Source of the DNA: Kitasatospora gansuensis
GTDB taxonomy: Bacteria > Actinomycetota > Actinomycetes > Streptomycetales > Streptomycetaceae
Assembly (NCBI RefSeq): GCF_014203705.1
Contig: NZ_JACHJR010000001.1
Location: 1,116,001 to 1,180,000, forward strand
DNA length: 64,000 nt
Reading direction: 5' to 3'
Shown piece by piece: positions 1 to 8,788 of the stretch. The notes under the pieces are model-generated. The model saw nothing but the letters and a program-made list of their open reading frames with translations. It had not been told where the DNA came from and ran no database searches. Position numbers and translations under genes: made by a program. Within the stretch, counting starts at the first letter, position 1, and the number at the start of each line of letters is the position of its first letter.

Positions 1-1
1 C

Positions 2-1231
2 TGTGCCAAGGCGAGCCACGACGGCACGCCGTCCGGAAACGGTCCTACGCCGATCACCATGTGGACGCACTCCGCGGGAAACCCCGGGGAGCTGGCCGTC
101 TACAAGAAGATCATTGACGATTTCAACGCCTCGCAGCCGAAGTACCGGGTCGTCCAGCAGAACTTCCCGCAGGGCTCGTACAACGACGCGATCACCGCAG
201 CGGCGGCGGCCCGCAACCTGCCGTGCCTCCTGGACATGGACGGCCCGGTCATGCCCAACTGGGCCTGGGCCGGCTACCTGCAGCCACTGGAGCTGCCGAC
301 CACGCTGACCGATTCGCTCCTGCCCACCGCGGTCGGCCGCTACCAGGGCAAGGTCTACTCCGCGGGCTACTGGGACGCCGCCCTGTCGATCTTCGCCCGC
401 AAGTCGGTGCTGGAGAAGAACGGCATCCGCATCCCGACCGTGGACAAGCCCTGGACCCTGGCGGAGTTCGACGCCGTCGCGGCCAAGCTCAAGGACTCCG
501 GCTACGCGACCCCGCTCGACCTCGGCGCGGCCGACAAGGGTGAGTGGTGGCCGTACGCGTACTCCCCGATGCTGCAGAGCGCGGGTGGCGACCTGTTCGA
601 CCGGACCGCCATGAAGTCCGCCGACGGTGTCCTCAACGGCCCCGACTCCGTCAAGTTCTTCACCTGGTTCCAGAAGGTGTTCAAGAGCGGCTGGGCGAAC
701 AACAGCGGCCCGGTGGGGAACCAGAAGTTCATCGACGACAAGGTGGCGCTGAGCTACACCGGCGTGTGGAACGCCCAGGACGCGCTGCAGAAGGTCGGTG
801 CCGACCTGCTGATCCTGCCGCCCGTCGACTTCGGCAAGGGCCCCAGGATCGGCGGCGGCTCCTGGCAGTGGGGCATCTCCGCGGGCTGCGGCAGCGCCCA
901 GAGCGAAGGCGCCCGCGAGTACCTGAAGTTCAGCTACCAGGACAAGTACCTCACCGACTTCGCCGACAGCCAGGTCGTCATCCCGGCCACCCAGGCCGCG
1001 GCCAGCGCCTCGAAGTACTTCAGCGCGGACGGCCCGCTGCACCAATTCGCCGTCCTGTCACAGAAGTTCGCCCTGGCCCGCCCCGCCACACCCGGCTACC
1101 CGGTGATCTCCACCACCTTCGAGAAGGCCGCGAAGGACATCATGAACGGCGCCGACGTCAAGTCCGCCCTCGACGCCGCCGTGAAGGCGATCGACAGCGA
1201 CATCAAGTCGAACAACAACTACGGCAACTGA
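2..1231 (+). CDS. Sugar ABC transporter substrate-binding lipoprotein (5' end missing)
   Basis: Extracellular solute-binding protein of the family-1 type (MalE/UgpB-like) that would capture an oligosaccharide outside the membrane and hand it to the two permeases that follow. The window starts inside the gene. The frame is open from base 2, and its first codon is Cys (CAKASHDG...), which fits the lipidated cysteine of a signal-II lipobox, so only the signal peptide appears to be missing. The ATG at position 59 lies inside the mature protein and is not the start. About 410 mature residues are visible (ITMWTHSAGNPGELAVYKK at the N-terminus), the usual family length. The downstream GH32 enzymes and sugar kinase suggest fructo-oligosaccharides or levan fragments as ligand; that part is inference. 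Confidence 0.9.
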   Translation, partial: CAKASHDGTPSGNGPTPITMWTHSAGNPGELAVYKKIIDDFNASQPKYRVVQQNFPQGSYNDAITAAAAARNLPCLLDMDGPVMPNWAWAGYLQPLELPTTLTDSLLPTAVGRYQGKVYSAGYWDAALSIFARKSVLEKNGIRIPTVDKPWTLAEFDAVAAKLKDSGYATPLDLGAADKGEWWPYAYSPMLQSAGGDLFDRTAMKSADGVLNGPDSVKFFTWFQKVFKSGWANNSGPVGNQKFIDDKVALSYTGVWNAQDALQKVGADLLILPPVDFGKGPRIGGGSWQWGISAGCGSAQSEGAREYLKFSYQDKYLTDFADSQVVIPATQAAASASKYFSADGPLHQFAVLSQKFALARPATPGYPVISTTFEKAAKDIMNGADVKSALDAAVKAIDSDIKSNNNYGN

Positions 1232-1243
1232 CGAGGCGGCAAG

Positions 1244-1279
1244 CGCAGGCGGGGCGGCTGCCATACCGCCCGGCCTGCG
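1244..1279 (+). terminator. Hairpin between binding-protein and permease genes
   Basis: Two 14-base arms (1244-1257 and 1266-1279) pair with a single mismatch around an 8-base loop, just after the binding-protein stop codon and before the permease start. There is no U-tract. Hairpins at this position in sugar ABC operons commonly protect the upstream message or terminate part of transcription, so binding protein exceeds permease. That role is inferred. Confidence 0.5.
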
Positions 1280-1294
1280 GAAAGGCGTGACACC

Positions 1295-2281
1295 ATGACA
1301 GCGACCTTCCGTCTCGACTCCCCGGCCGACCCGGCCACCCCCGAACCCGCCCGAACACCCACCGCCCCCGCGGCGGACGGGAAGAGGCGGCGCGCGAAGA
1401 ACGCGGCCCGCCGCGGCGAAGCCCGCGCGGGGCTCGCCATGGCCTCACCCGCGATCGTCCTGCTGCTGACCTTCCTGATCGTGCCGGTGCTGCTCGGCTT
1501 CGCCCTGTCCTTCACCAACGCGCGGCTCATCTCCCCCGAACCGTTGCGCTTCGTCGGCTTCGACAACTTCGTCCGGGCGTTCACCATCGACCCGACGTTC
1601 TTCCGCTCGGCCCTCAACACCTTCGCCTTCGCGGCCGTGGTCGTCCCCGTCCAGGCCGGCTTCGGACTGTTCCTCGCCCTGATGGTCAATCAGAAGATCC
1701 GCGGCGTGACCGCGTTCCGGGTCATCTTCTTCATCCCGGTCGTGACCTCGATCGTCGTGGTCTCGATCCTGTGGAAGTTCATGTACCAGCCGGACGGGCT
1801 GGTCAACTCCTTCATCAACTCGATCACCTTCGGCGCCTGGCAGGGCACCGCCTGGCTCGACAACCCCAGCACCGCCCTGTTCGCGATCATCGTGCTGTCC
1901 GTCTGGCAGGCCGTCGGATTCCACATGCTGATCTGGCTGTCGGGTCTGCAGACCATCCCCGAGGAGCTCTACGAGGCGGCTCGCATCGACGGCGCCGGGA
2001 CCTGGCGCCAGTTCAGGGACGTCACTTGGCCGTGCCTGCGCCCGACCAGGATCTTCGTCCTCATCACCATCACCATCGCGGCACTCGGCCTGTTCGTGCA
2101 GATCGACGTGATGACCCAGGGCGGCCCGATCGACTCGACCTCGACCCTGGTCTACCACGCGGTGCTCACCGGCTACCGCCAGCAGCAGATCGGGTACGGC
2201 TCCGCGCTGTCCCTGGTGTTCTTCGTGATCGTGCTCGTCATCGCGCTGATCCAGCGCCACCTCACCCGCGACAAGGACTGA
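1295..2281 (+). CDS. Sugar ABC transporter permease, MalF/UgpA type
   Basis: Inner-membrane component of a carbohydrate ABC importer, 328 aa. A basic, proline-rich N-terminal tail of about 45 residues precedes the first membrane helix (AMASPAIVLLLTFLIVPVLLG). The EAA loop that docks on the ATPase is visible as EELYEAARIDGAGTWRQF near residue 225. The gene lies between the binding protein and the second permease, three bases upstream of the latter, so the two are translationally linked. No ATPase gene is present; streptomycete sugar importers generally share a distant MsiK-type ATPase, which would explain its absence here. Confidence 0.93.
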   Translation: MTATFRLDSPADPATPEPARTPTAPAADGKRRRAKNAARRGEARAGLAMASPAIVLLLTFLIVPVLLGFALSFTNARLISPEPLRFVGFDNFVRAFTIDPTFFRSALNTFAFAAVVVPVQAGFGLFLALMVNQKIRGVTAFRVIFFIPVVTSIVVVSILWKFMYQPDGLVNSFINSITFGAWQGTAWLDNPSTALFAIIVLSVWQAVGFHMLIWLSGLQTIPEELYEAARIDGAGTWRQFRDVTWPCLRPTRIFVLITITIAALGLFVQIDVMTQGGPIDSTSTLVYHAVLTGYRQQQIGYGSALSLVFFVIVLVIALIQRHLTRDKD

Positions 2282-2284
2282 CCC

Positions 2285-3196
2285 ATGGCCGCAACTCCGC
2301 GCGTGCGAGGCACGCGTCCCGAGGCGAGCGAACAGCGCCGACGCGTCTGGTCGTACCTGGTCCTGGTCGGCCTCGCCGTGTTCTTCCTCTTCCCGCTGGT
2401 CTTCATGTTCGTCTCCAGCCTGAAGCCGGACAGCCAGATCCTCTCCGACATCAGCGGCTGGCGCGCGTTCCTGCCGGTCGGCGACGTCAACCTGGACAAC
2501 TACGGCGCGGTCTTCGACCGGGTGCCGGTCGGACGCTTCCTGCTCAACTCGCTGCTGGTCACCGTGGCGATCGTCGGCCTCGGACTGGTCGTCAACTCCA
2601 TGGCGGGCTTCGCCCTTTCACGCCTGCGCTGGCGTGGCCGCGGGCTGGTCCTCGGCGTTGTCATCGCCACCCTCATCGTCCCCTTCGAGACGATCGCCGT
2701 GCCGCTGGTCTACTGGGTCGCCCACCTGCCGACCCTGCTCTTCCAGGACGGCGCCCTGGTCTACGACATCGGCTGGCTCAACAGCTACCAGGTGCAGATC
2801 ATCCCGTTCGTCGCGAACGCCTTCTCCGTCTTCCTGTTCAGCCAGTACTTCTCCACCATCCCCACCTCGCTCGACGAGGCCGCCCGCATCGACGGCGCCG
2901 GCTGGTTCACCATCTACCGCCGCATCGTGGTCCCGCTGTCAGGACCGGCTTTCGCGACCGTCGCGATCCTCACCTTCCTGCCCGCCTGGAACCAGTACCT
3001 GTGGCCGACGATGGTCGTCCAGGACGAGACGCTGCGCCCCGTCATGGTCGGCATGCAGTACTTCTTCCAGGACAACCCCGCCTGGGGCGAGATCATGGCC
3101 TACACCTCCATGATCACGCTGCCCGTGCTGGTCGTGTTCCTCGCCTTCCAGCGGGCCTTCGTCAGCAGTGTCGCCGCCAGCGGCGTCAAGGGCTGA
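2285..3196 (+). CDS. Sugar ABC transporter permease, MalG/UgpE type
   Basis: Second membrane subunit of the importer, 303 aa. It has the short cytoplasmic N-terminus, six predicted membrane segments and the C-terminal EAA loop (TSLDEAARIDGAGWFTIYRR near residue 200) of the MalG/UgpE family. The start ATG is three bases after the stop of the first permease. The sequence ends in the common VAASGVKG-like tail. It should form a heterodimer with the preceding permease. The hairpin just downstream separates this transport part of the operon from the enzyme genes. Confidence 0.93.
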   Translation: MAATPRVRGTRPEASEQRRRVWSYLVLVGLAVFFLFPLVFMFVSSLKPDSQILSDISGWRAFLPVGDVNLDNYGAVFDRVPVGRFLLNSLLVTVAIVGLGLVVNSMAGFALSRLRWRGRGLVLGVVIATLIVPFETIAVPLVYWVAHLPTLLFQDGALVYDIGWLNSYQVQIIPFVANAFSVFLFSQYFSTIPTSLDEAARIDGAGWFTIYRRIVVPLSGPAFATVAILTFLPAWNQYLWPTMVVQDETLRPVMVGMQYFFQDNPAWGEIMAYTSMITLPVLVVFLAFQRAFVSSVAASGVKG

Positions 3197-3231
3197 CCAG
3201 CACCACCGCGCACTCCCCACCCGCCGCCGCG

Positions 3232-3254
3232 CCCGGCGGCCCGAGGCCGCCGGG
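3232..3254 (+). terminator. Intra-operon hairpin after the permeases
   Basis: A perfect 10-bp stem (3232-3241 with 3245-3254) closes a 3-base loop in the 86-bp space between permease and GH32 gene. It is purely G/C and has no T-run after it, so partial termination or an mRNA-processing or stability element is more likely than a full stop. Confidence 0.5.
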
Positions 3255-3282
3255 TTCCCCACGCCTGCCCTGAAAGGCCCTC

Positions 3283-4284
3283 ATGTTCACGCTGCCCGAC
3301 TCCTGGGTCTGGGACTTCTGGTTCGCCGACGACGGCGAGCAGCACCACCTGTTCTTCCTGTACGCCTCCCGCGCCCTGCACGACCCCGAGGCCCGCCACT
3401 ACCGGGCCGCCATCGGCCACGCCGTCTCCGCCGACCTGCGCAACTGGACCCGGGTCCCCGACGCCCTGGTCCGCGCCGACGCGCCCGCCTTCGACGACCT
3501 CGCCACCTGGACCGGCTCGGTCGCCCGCCACCCGGACGGCACCTGGTTCCTCTTCTACACCGGCTCCACCCGTGCCCCCGGGGGCAAGAACATCCAGCGC
3601 ATCGGCTACGCCACCTCCACCGACCTGACCACCTGGCACAAGGCCGGCGCCAACCCCGTACTCAGCGCCGACCCCACCTGGTACGAGACCCTCGACTCCG
3701 GCCGGTGGCACGACGAGGCGTTCCGCGACCCCTGGGTCTTCCCCGACCCCGACGGCGACGGCTGGCACATGCTGATCACCGCCCGGGCCACCGAAGGACC
3801 GGCCTTCGAACGCGGAGTCGTCGGCCACGCCGTCTCCGCCGACCTGCGCGAGTGGCACCTGCGGCCGCCGCTGACCGCTCCCGCCGTACGCGGCTTCGGG
3901 CAGCTCGAGGTCATCCAGACCGAGATCGTCGACGGCCGGCCGGTACTGATCTTCTCCTGCCTCGCCGAGCACGCCTCCGAGCTGCGCCGAGCCGGCGGCA
4001 CCCGTGGCGGCATCTGGGCCGCCCCCGCCGAGAGCCTGCTCGGACCGTTCGACATCGACGCGGCCGAGCAGGTGACCGACGACCGCTACTACAGCGGCAA
4101 GCTCGTGCGCCGCCGGGACGGCCGCTGGGTGCTCATGGGCTTCCACCACACCGGCCCCGACGGCACCTTCACCGGCGGAGTCAGCGACCCCGTGCCGATC
4201 CGCTGGGACGGCCGCCGGATGACGTTCGAGGCGGAACCGGCCGGTACCGGCGCCGGGTCCGCGCAGGTCCCCCTGCCTCGCTGA
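3283..4284 (+). CDS. GH32-like beta-fructosidase, cytoplasmic
   Basis: Glycoside hydrolase of the GH32/GH68/GH43 five-bladed propeller group, 333 aa, without signal peptide, so probably acting on imported fructo-oligosaccharides in the cytoplasm. Visible markers are an N-terminal Asp-bearing strand (DSWVWDFWFADDG), TWTGS near residue 73, the RDP motif in EAFRDPWVFPD near 150 and an acidic strand QLEVIQTE near 210, which correspond to the nucleophile, transition-state stabiliser and acid/base regions of GH32. The canonical WMNDPNG box is not conserved and the protein lacks the C-terminal beta-sandwich of typical GH32 enzymes. It may therefore act on an atypical fructoside or be a transferase. 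Family assignment is good, substrate uncertain. Confidence 0.75.
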   Translation: MFTLPDSWVWDFWFADDGEQHHLFFLYASRALHDPEARHYRAAIGHAVSADLRNWTRVPDALVRADAPAFDDLATWTGSVARHPDGTWFLFYTGSTRAPGGKNIQRIGYATSTDLTTWHKAGANPVLSADPTWYETLDSGRWHDEAFRDPWVFPDPDGDGWHMLITARATEGPAFERGVVGHAVSADLREWHLRPPLTAPAVRGFGQLEVIQTEIVDGRPVLIFSCLAEHASELRRAGGTRGGIWAAPAESLLGPFDIDAAEQVTDDRYYSGKLVRRRDGRWVLMGFHHTGPDGTFTGGVSDPVPIRWDGRRMTFEAEPAGTGAGSAQVPLPR

Positions 4285-4330
4285 CGGTACGACAGCTCCT
4301 CCCCCACCCACAGAAGTCCAGGAGCCGACC

Positions 4331-6322
4331 ATGACCTCCCGACTGCGATTCTCCCTCACCATCCTGCTCGGTCTCGCGCTGACTGCGCTCGGCGTCGCCG
4401 CCCCCGGCCCGGCCGGCCCCCAGCCGGCCCGGGCGGCGGACAGCTACCGCAGCGTGTACCACTTCACCGTGCCCGACCACTGGAAGAACGACCCGCAGCG
4501 GCCGGTCTACGTCGACGGCGCCTTCCACTACTACTACCTCTACAACGCCGACTACGACCAGGCCGTCGGCACCGCCTGGCGCCTCGCCACCACCACCGAC
4601 AACGTCGCCTTCCACGACCAGGGTGTCGCCGCCCCGAAGAAGAGCAACGCCAACTACGACCTGTGGTCCGGCTCCGCGGTCGTCGACACGGACAACACCG
4701 CCGGGTTCGGCGCCGGCGCGATCGTCGTCCTGACCACCCAGATGGACCACCCCACCCCCGCCCAGATCGTCGACGCGTCCGGCCCGCAGGCGCAGTTCCT
4801 GTGGTACTCCACCGACGGCGGCCGCAACTTCCGCCCCTACGGCGACACCCCGGTGATGGCCAACGGCGGCCGCAAGGACTTCCGCGACCCCAAGGTGGTT
4901 TGGGACGCACCCCGCAACCGCTGGGTCGCGCTGCTCGCCGAGGGCGACCGCATCGGGTTCTACACCTCTCCCGATCTCAAGAACTGGACCTGGGCCTCCA
5001 GTTACGTCAACAGCACGCTGGGCACCCTCGAGTGCCCCGACCTGTTCCAGCTCAAGGCCGACGACGGAACCACCCGCTGGGTCATGGGTGCCAGCGCCAA
5101 CGGTTACCTCACCGGCGCCCCCAACACCTACGCCTACTGGGTCGGCACCTTCGACGGCACCGCCTTCACGCCCGACACCACGATCCCGCAGTGGCTCGAC
5201 CACGGCCTCGACTGGTACGGCGGCGTCACCTGGGAGGACCCCACCGCTCCGCTCGACCGCCGCTACGCCATCGCCTGGATGAACAACTGGTCCTACCCGT
5301 ACACCACCCCCACCTGGGCTGCCGACGGTTTCAACGGCACCGACTCCATCACCCGTCAGATCACCCTCAAGCACCACGCCGACGGCTACGCCCTGGCGTC
5401 CCGGCCCGTACCCGCGCTCGACAACCACGCCACCGGGGTCACCTCGCTCGGCACGATCCAGGTCAACGGCCGGGTCCCGCTCGACTACCACGGCACCGCC
5501 TACCAGCTGGAAGCCGACGTCAGCTGGAGCACTCTCGACAACCTCGGCATCCAACTGCGGGTCTCCGCCGACGGCACCCGCCACGTCGACGCCGGAATCA
5601 ACCACGACTACAGCTACCTGAACCGGCGTCAGACCGGGAACCCCGACCCGTCCGGGCAGCGTGAGGAGACCCACGCACCGTACGATCCGGCGAAGACCCA
5701 GGCGCACCTGCGGATCCTCGTCGACCGCAGCACCGTCGAGTACTTCCTCGACGACGGCCGCTACGTCCACTCCAGCCTGGCGTTCCCCGACCCCGCCGAC
5801 AACGGCATCAGCCTGTTCACCAGCGGCGGCAGCGCCACCTTCGCCAACGTCACCGTCACCGAGTTCGCCAACCTCGCCCAGCGCCCGGCCAGGACCCTCG
5901 CCGACTTCGAAGGCACCACGTACGGAAGCGGCTGGACCACCACCGGCGGCCTCACCGGCACCGCACCGACCCCGGCGAGCCTCCCCGGCCAGGTGGGTGC
6001 CGCCGTCCTCGACACCTACGCCGGCACCGACTCCGCCACCGGCACCATCACCTCACCCGCCTTCACCATCGACCGCGACACCCTGCACCTCCTCGTCGCG
6101 GGCGGCCGCCATCCGCTCGGTCAACCCGGCGCCACCGCCGTCAACCTCCTCGTCGACGGGCTGCCCGTCCGCACCGCCACCGGTGACGACACCGGCACCC
6201 TGAAGCCCGTCACCTGGGACCTCAGCCAGTGGCAGGGCCGGAGCGCGCAGCTGCAGATCCTCGACGACGCGACCGGCGGCTGGGGCCACCTGATGCTCGA
6301 TCAGGTGACCCTGAGCGACTGA
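4331..6322 (+). CDS. Secreted levanase / exo-beta-fructosidase (GH32)
   Basis: Exported GH32 fructan hydrolase, 663 aa. A Sec signal peptide ends near ARAAD at residues 34-37. The GH32 nucleophile box is WKNDPQRP with Asp54, a variant of WMNDPNG. The RDP motif is DFRDPKV near residue 183 and the acid/base motif is ECPDLF near 235. The propeller is followed by the beta-sandwich (about 360-515) and an extra C-terminal domain (about 525-663, starting DFEGTTYGSGW and ending GGWGHLMLDQVTLSD) that is frequently attached to levanases and probably binds carbohydrate. It would release fructose or short oligomers from levan or inulin outside the cell for the importer encoded upstream. Confidence 0.9.
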   Translation: MTSRLRFSLTILLGLALTALGVAAPGPAGPQPARAADSYRSVYHFTVPDHWKNDPQRPVYVDGAFHYYYLYNADYDQAVGTAWRLATTTDNVAFHDQGVAAPKKSNANYDLWSGSAVVDTDNTAGFGAGAIVVLTTQMDHPTPAQIVDASGPQAQFLWYSTDGGRNFRPYGDTPVMANGGRKDFRDPKVVWDAPRNRWVALLAEGDRIGFYTSPDLKNWTWASSYVNSTLGTLECPDLFQLKADDGTTRWVMGASANGYLTGAPNTYAYWVGTFDGTAFTPDTTIPQWLDHGLDWYGGVTWEDPTAPLDRRYAIAWMNNWSYPYTTPTWAADGFNGTDSITRQITLKHHADGYALASRPVPALDNHATGVTSLGTIQVNGRVPLDYHGTAYQLEADVSWSTLDNLGIQLRVSADGTRHVDAGINHDYSYLNRRQTGNPDPSGQREETHAPYDPAKTQAHLRILVDRSTVEYFLDDGRYVHSSLAFPDPADNGISLFTSGGSATFANVTVTEFANLAQRPARTLADFEGTTYGSGWTTTGGLTGTAPTPASLPGQVGAAVLDTYAGTDSATGTITSPAFTIDRDTLHLLVAGGRHPLGQPGATAVNLLVDGLPVRTATGDDTGTLKPVTWDLSQWQGRSAQLQILDDATGGWGHLMLDQVTLSD

Positions 6323-6398
6323 CGCCCGATGGCGGCACGCAGGCCCGAACAAGCCTGACGGACAGACGAGTTCACGATGTAAGGAGCAGCCCGGCACC

Positions 6399-7289
6399 AT
6401 GACAGAACCCGAATTCCTCGTGATCGGCGAGTGCGTCGCGGATGTGGTCCGTTCCCCCGGCCGACCCGACCGCGCCCACCCGGGCGGCAGCCCCGCCAAC
6501 GTCGCCTACGGCCTGGCCAGGCTGGGGCACCGGACCACGCTCCTCACCCAGCTCGGGCAGGATCCGCTGGGCGACCTGATCCGGGCTCACCTCGGTTCGG
6601 CAGGCGTGTCGGTCCTGACGGACGACCAGCAGCCACCCACCCCGACCGCGATCGTCTCCCTGGACGAACGGGGCAGCGCCGCCTACGAGTTCGCCATCGG
6701 CTGGAGCCTCCGAACGACCGCCGTCCCCTCGGCACGGTACGTTCACCTGGGCTCGATCGCCTCGGTACTGGAGCCGGGCGCCGGCACCGCCCGCCGCCTG
6801 CTGCGCTCGCTGCGCGGCTCGGGGGCCACGGTCTCGTACGACCCCAACATCCGGCCGGCGCTGTTCGGCGAACGGGCGCGCGGCATCGCCGCGGTGGAGG
6901 AGTGCGTGGCGCTCAGCCACGTCGTCAAGGCCAGCGACGAGGACCTGGAGTGGCTGTACCCCGGGGTTCCGGTCCGCGAGAGCGCCCGCCGCTGGCTGGC
7001 CCTCGGCCCGCGCGCGGTGTTCGTCACCTGCGGCGGCCGGGGCGCCTTCGCGCTCACTCCCGACGGCGAATTCCGCACGGCGGCCGCACCGGCCGAGGTC
7101 GTCGACACGGTGGGCGCCGGCGACTCGTTCATGTCCGCCCTGCTGTCCGCCCTGGTGGGACGCGAACCTGACGCCCGAGCGGTACCCGCCGCCCTGCGGG
7201 CCGCGGCAGCCGCAGCGGCCGTCACCGTCTCCCGCGCCGGCGCCAGCCCTCCGACGGCCGCCGAACTGGCCGCCGCCCTCCGCTCCTGA
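6399..7289 (+). CDS. PfkB-family sugar kinase, probable fructokinase
   Basis: Ribokinase/PfkB fold, 296 aa. The N-terminal substrate signature GGSPANVAYGLARLG is near residue 30 and the C-terminal signature DTVGAGDSF holds the catalytic base Asp242 and the anion hole. As the last gene of the fructan operon it most likely phosphorylates the fructose released by the two GH32 enzymes, giving fructose-6-phosphate; the substrate is inferred from context. An AAGGAG ribosome-binding site lies at 6381-6386, 12 bases before the ATG, a rather long spacing. Confidence 0.88.
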   Translation: MTEPEFLVIGECVADVVRSPGRPDRAHPGGSPANVAYGLARLGHRTTLLTQLGQDPLGDLIRAHLGSAGVSVLTDDQQPPTPTAIVSLDERGSAAYEFAIGWSLRTTAVPSARYVHLGSIASVLEPGAGTARRLLRSLRGSGATVSYDPNIRPALFGERARGIAAVEECVALSHVVKASDEDLEWLYPGVPVRESARRWLALGPRAVFVTCGGRGAFALTPDGEFRTAAAPAEVVDTVGAGDSFMSALLSALVGREPDARAVPAALRAAAAAAAVTVSRAGASPPTAAELAAALRS

Positions 7290-7322
7290 GGCCCGAACTC
7301 CCCTGCAGGAAGCGCTACTTCG

Positions 7323-8765
7323 CTAGACGGTCTGCCACTTCTGGTTGGTGCCGGTGTGGCAGGTGTAGAGGATCACCTTGGACGTGGTCAGGTCGAGGTC
7401 CAGGCACTTGCCGGACTGGATGCCTCGGATCGTGCCGTCGGAGTAGAAGGCCCACTTCTGGTTGCTGCCGGTGTTGCAGTCGTAGATGTCGACCACGGTG
7501 CCGTCGGCGGTTCCCTGGCCGACGGCGTCCAGGCACTTCGCCCCGTTGTAGGCGGTGATCTGCCCGGTGGCGGTCCGGGTCCACTGCTGGTTGGCGCCGG
7601 TGTGGCAGGTGTAGCCCTCCACCTGGGTGAGGTTGGCGTGGGTGGCGCCGGGGATGTCGAGGCAGCGCTGGGCGCCGGTGTTCCTGAGGGTGCTGGTGGG
7701 CGAGCCGGCGCCGAGGCCCCAGGCGTACCTGAGGCGGTCGGTCATGGTGGTGTTGCGGGTCCGCAGCAGCAGGTTGGTGCCGCTGCCCTCCAGGTGGAAG
7801 AGGGAGTAGTAGTCGTAGGTGGGCCGCTCCTGGTGCTTGCCACCGATGGCGGGCCAGTAGACCGAGCCCAGGCCGAGGTTGTGGATGCTGTCGGTCATCG
7901 CGCGGACGTACCGGACGAAGTCGTTGGTGCTGTTGGCGTCGTGGTAGTTGAGGCCGTCGTCCTGCGGGGCGCCCCATTCGTCCAGGATGGTGCGGGTGGC
8001 GCAGCTGCCGATTCGGCCCGTCAGTTCGTCGATCCACCCCTGGTAGTCGTGGTCGAGACTGCCGAAGGCGTACAGATGGGCCGAGAGGTAGGTGCCGTCG
8101 AAGCGGCTGTCGGTGCACAGCGGCGCGGTGTAGTCGTTGTAGCCGACGCCGCTCACGACGATCCGCTCGCGCGGGACGGACGGGCGTTCGGCGATCCAGC
8201 CGGCGGCGAAGTTGGCCCAGTCGGTGGCGTTGTACCCGATGGGCTCGTTCATGATCTCGTAGTGGACGTTGCCGTTGGACGCGTACTTGGCGGTGTAGGC
8301 GTTCCACATCGTGTCGAAGGCGGCCTTGTTGGTGACCCTTCCGCCGCTGGTGGCCGCGCCGTCCTCCCAGAAGGAGAGGATCACCTTGAGTCCCTTGGCG
8401 GTGGCGGAGTCGACGACTCCGGCGTAGGCGTTGCCCCAGGAGGTGCCGGGGTAGGTGAAGGTGTTGATCGGCAGCCGCACGGTGTTGGGGCCGACGGCGT
8501 TGCGCAGCTGGTCGAAGACGACGTCCGCCTTGGCCTTGACGGTCGCGTAGCCGTCGGTCGCGGTCAGGCCCTCGGGGACGACCGGGCCGTTGACGAAGTT
8601 GTCGCCCGGGCGGGCCCAGTTGACGCCCTTGAACTGGGCTGCGTTCAGCTGGGAGTTGTCGGCGGCCTCGGCCGGTGCCGCGGCGGTGAGTACGGCCAGC
8701 GGTAAGGCCAGCACCGCCGCCGACAGGCAGGCCGGCAGGCTACGGCGGGCGGGGGTTCGGGTCAC
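7323..8765 (-). CDS. Secreted GH5 glycosidase with CBM13, probable endo-beta-1,6-galactanase
   Basis: Exported clan-A (beta/alpha)8 glycosidase of 480 aa from the GTG at 8765, which follows a GGAGAAG ribosome-binding site; the longer open frame upstream is a shadow of the next gene. The signal peptide ends near PAEAAD (31-36). The GH5 acid/base is Glu174 in NEPIGY and the nucleophile Glu263 in LDEWG. After about residue 345 comes a ricin-type CBM13 with three QxW repeats (NQQW, NQKW, NQKW). A streptomycete GH5-CBM13 enzyme with this architecture is a known endo-beta-1,6-galactanase, and the GH42 galactosidase in the same regulon supports galactan as substrate. Mannan or glucan cannot be excluded. 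Codon 21, in the signal peptide, is the rare TTA, suggesting bldA-dependent translation. Confidence 0.8.
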   Translation of the reverse strand: MTRTPARRSLPACLSAAVLALPLAVLTAAAPAEAADNSQLNAAQFKGVNWARPGDNFVNGPVVPEGLTATDGYATVKAKADVVFDQLRNAVGPNTVRLPINTFTYPGTSWGNAYAGVVDSATAKGLKVILSFWEDGAATSGGRVTNKAAFDTMWNAYTAKYASNGNVHYEIMNEPIGYNATDWANFAAGWIAERPSVPRERIVVSGVGYNDYTAPLCTDSRFDGTYLSAHLYAFGSLDHDYQGWIDELTGRIGSCATRTILDEWGAPQDDGLNYHDANSTNDFVRYVRAMTDSIHNLGLGSVYWPAIGGKHQERPTYDYYSLFHLEGSGTNLLLRTRNTTMTDRLRYAWGLGAGSPTSTLRNTGAQRCLDIPGATHANLTQVEGYTCHTGANQQWTRTATGQITAYNGAKCLDAVGQGTADGTVVDIYDCNTGSNQKWAFYSDGTIRGIQSGKCLDLDLTTSKVILYTCHTGTNQKWQTV

Positions 8766-8788
8766 TGCTTCTCCTCTGTCGGACCTGG

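Noticed and set aside
3..308. Apparent ORF start at the window edge
   Set aside because: Arg/Ser-rich frame-shifted shadow of the binding-protein gene, which is open in another frame from base 2.
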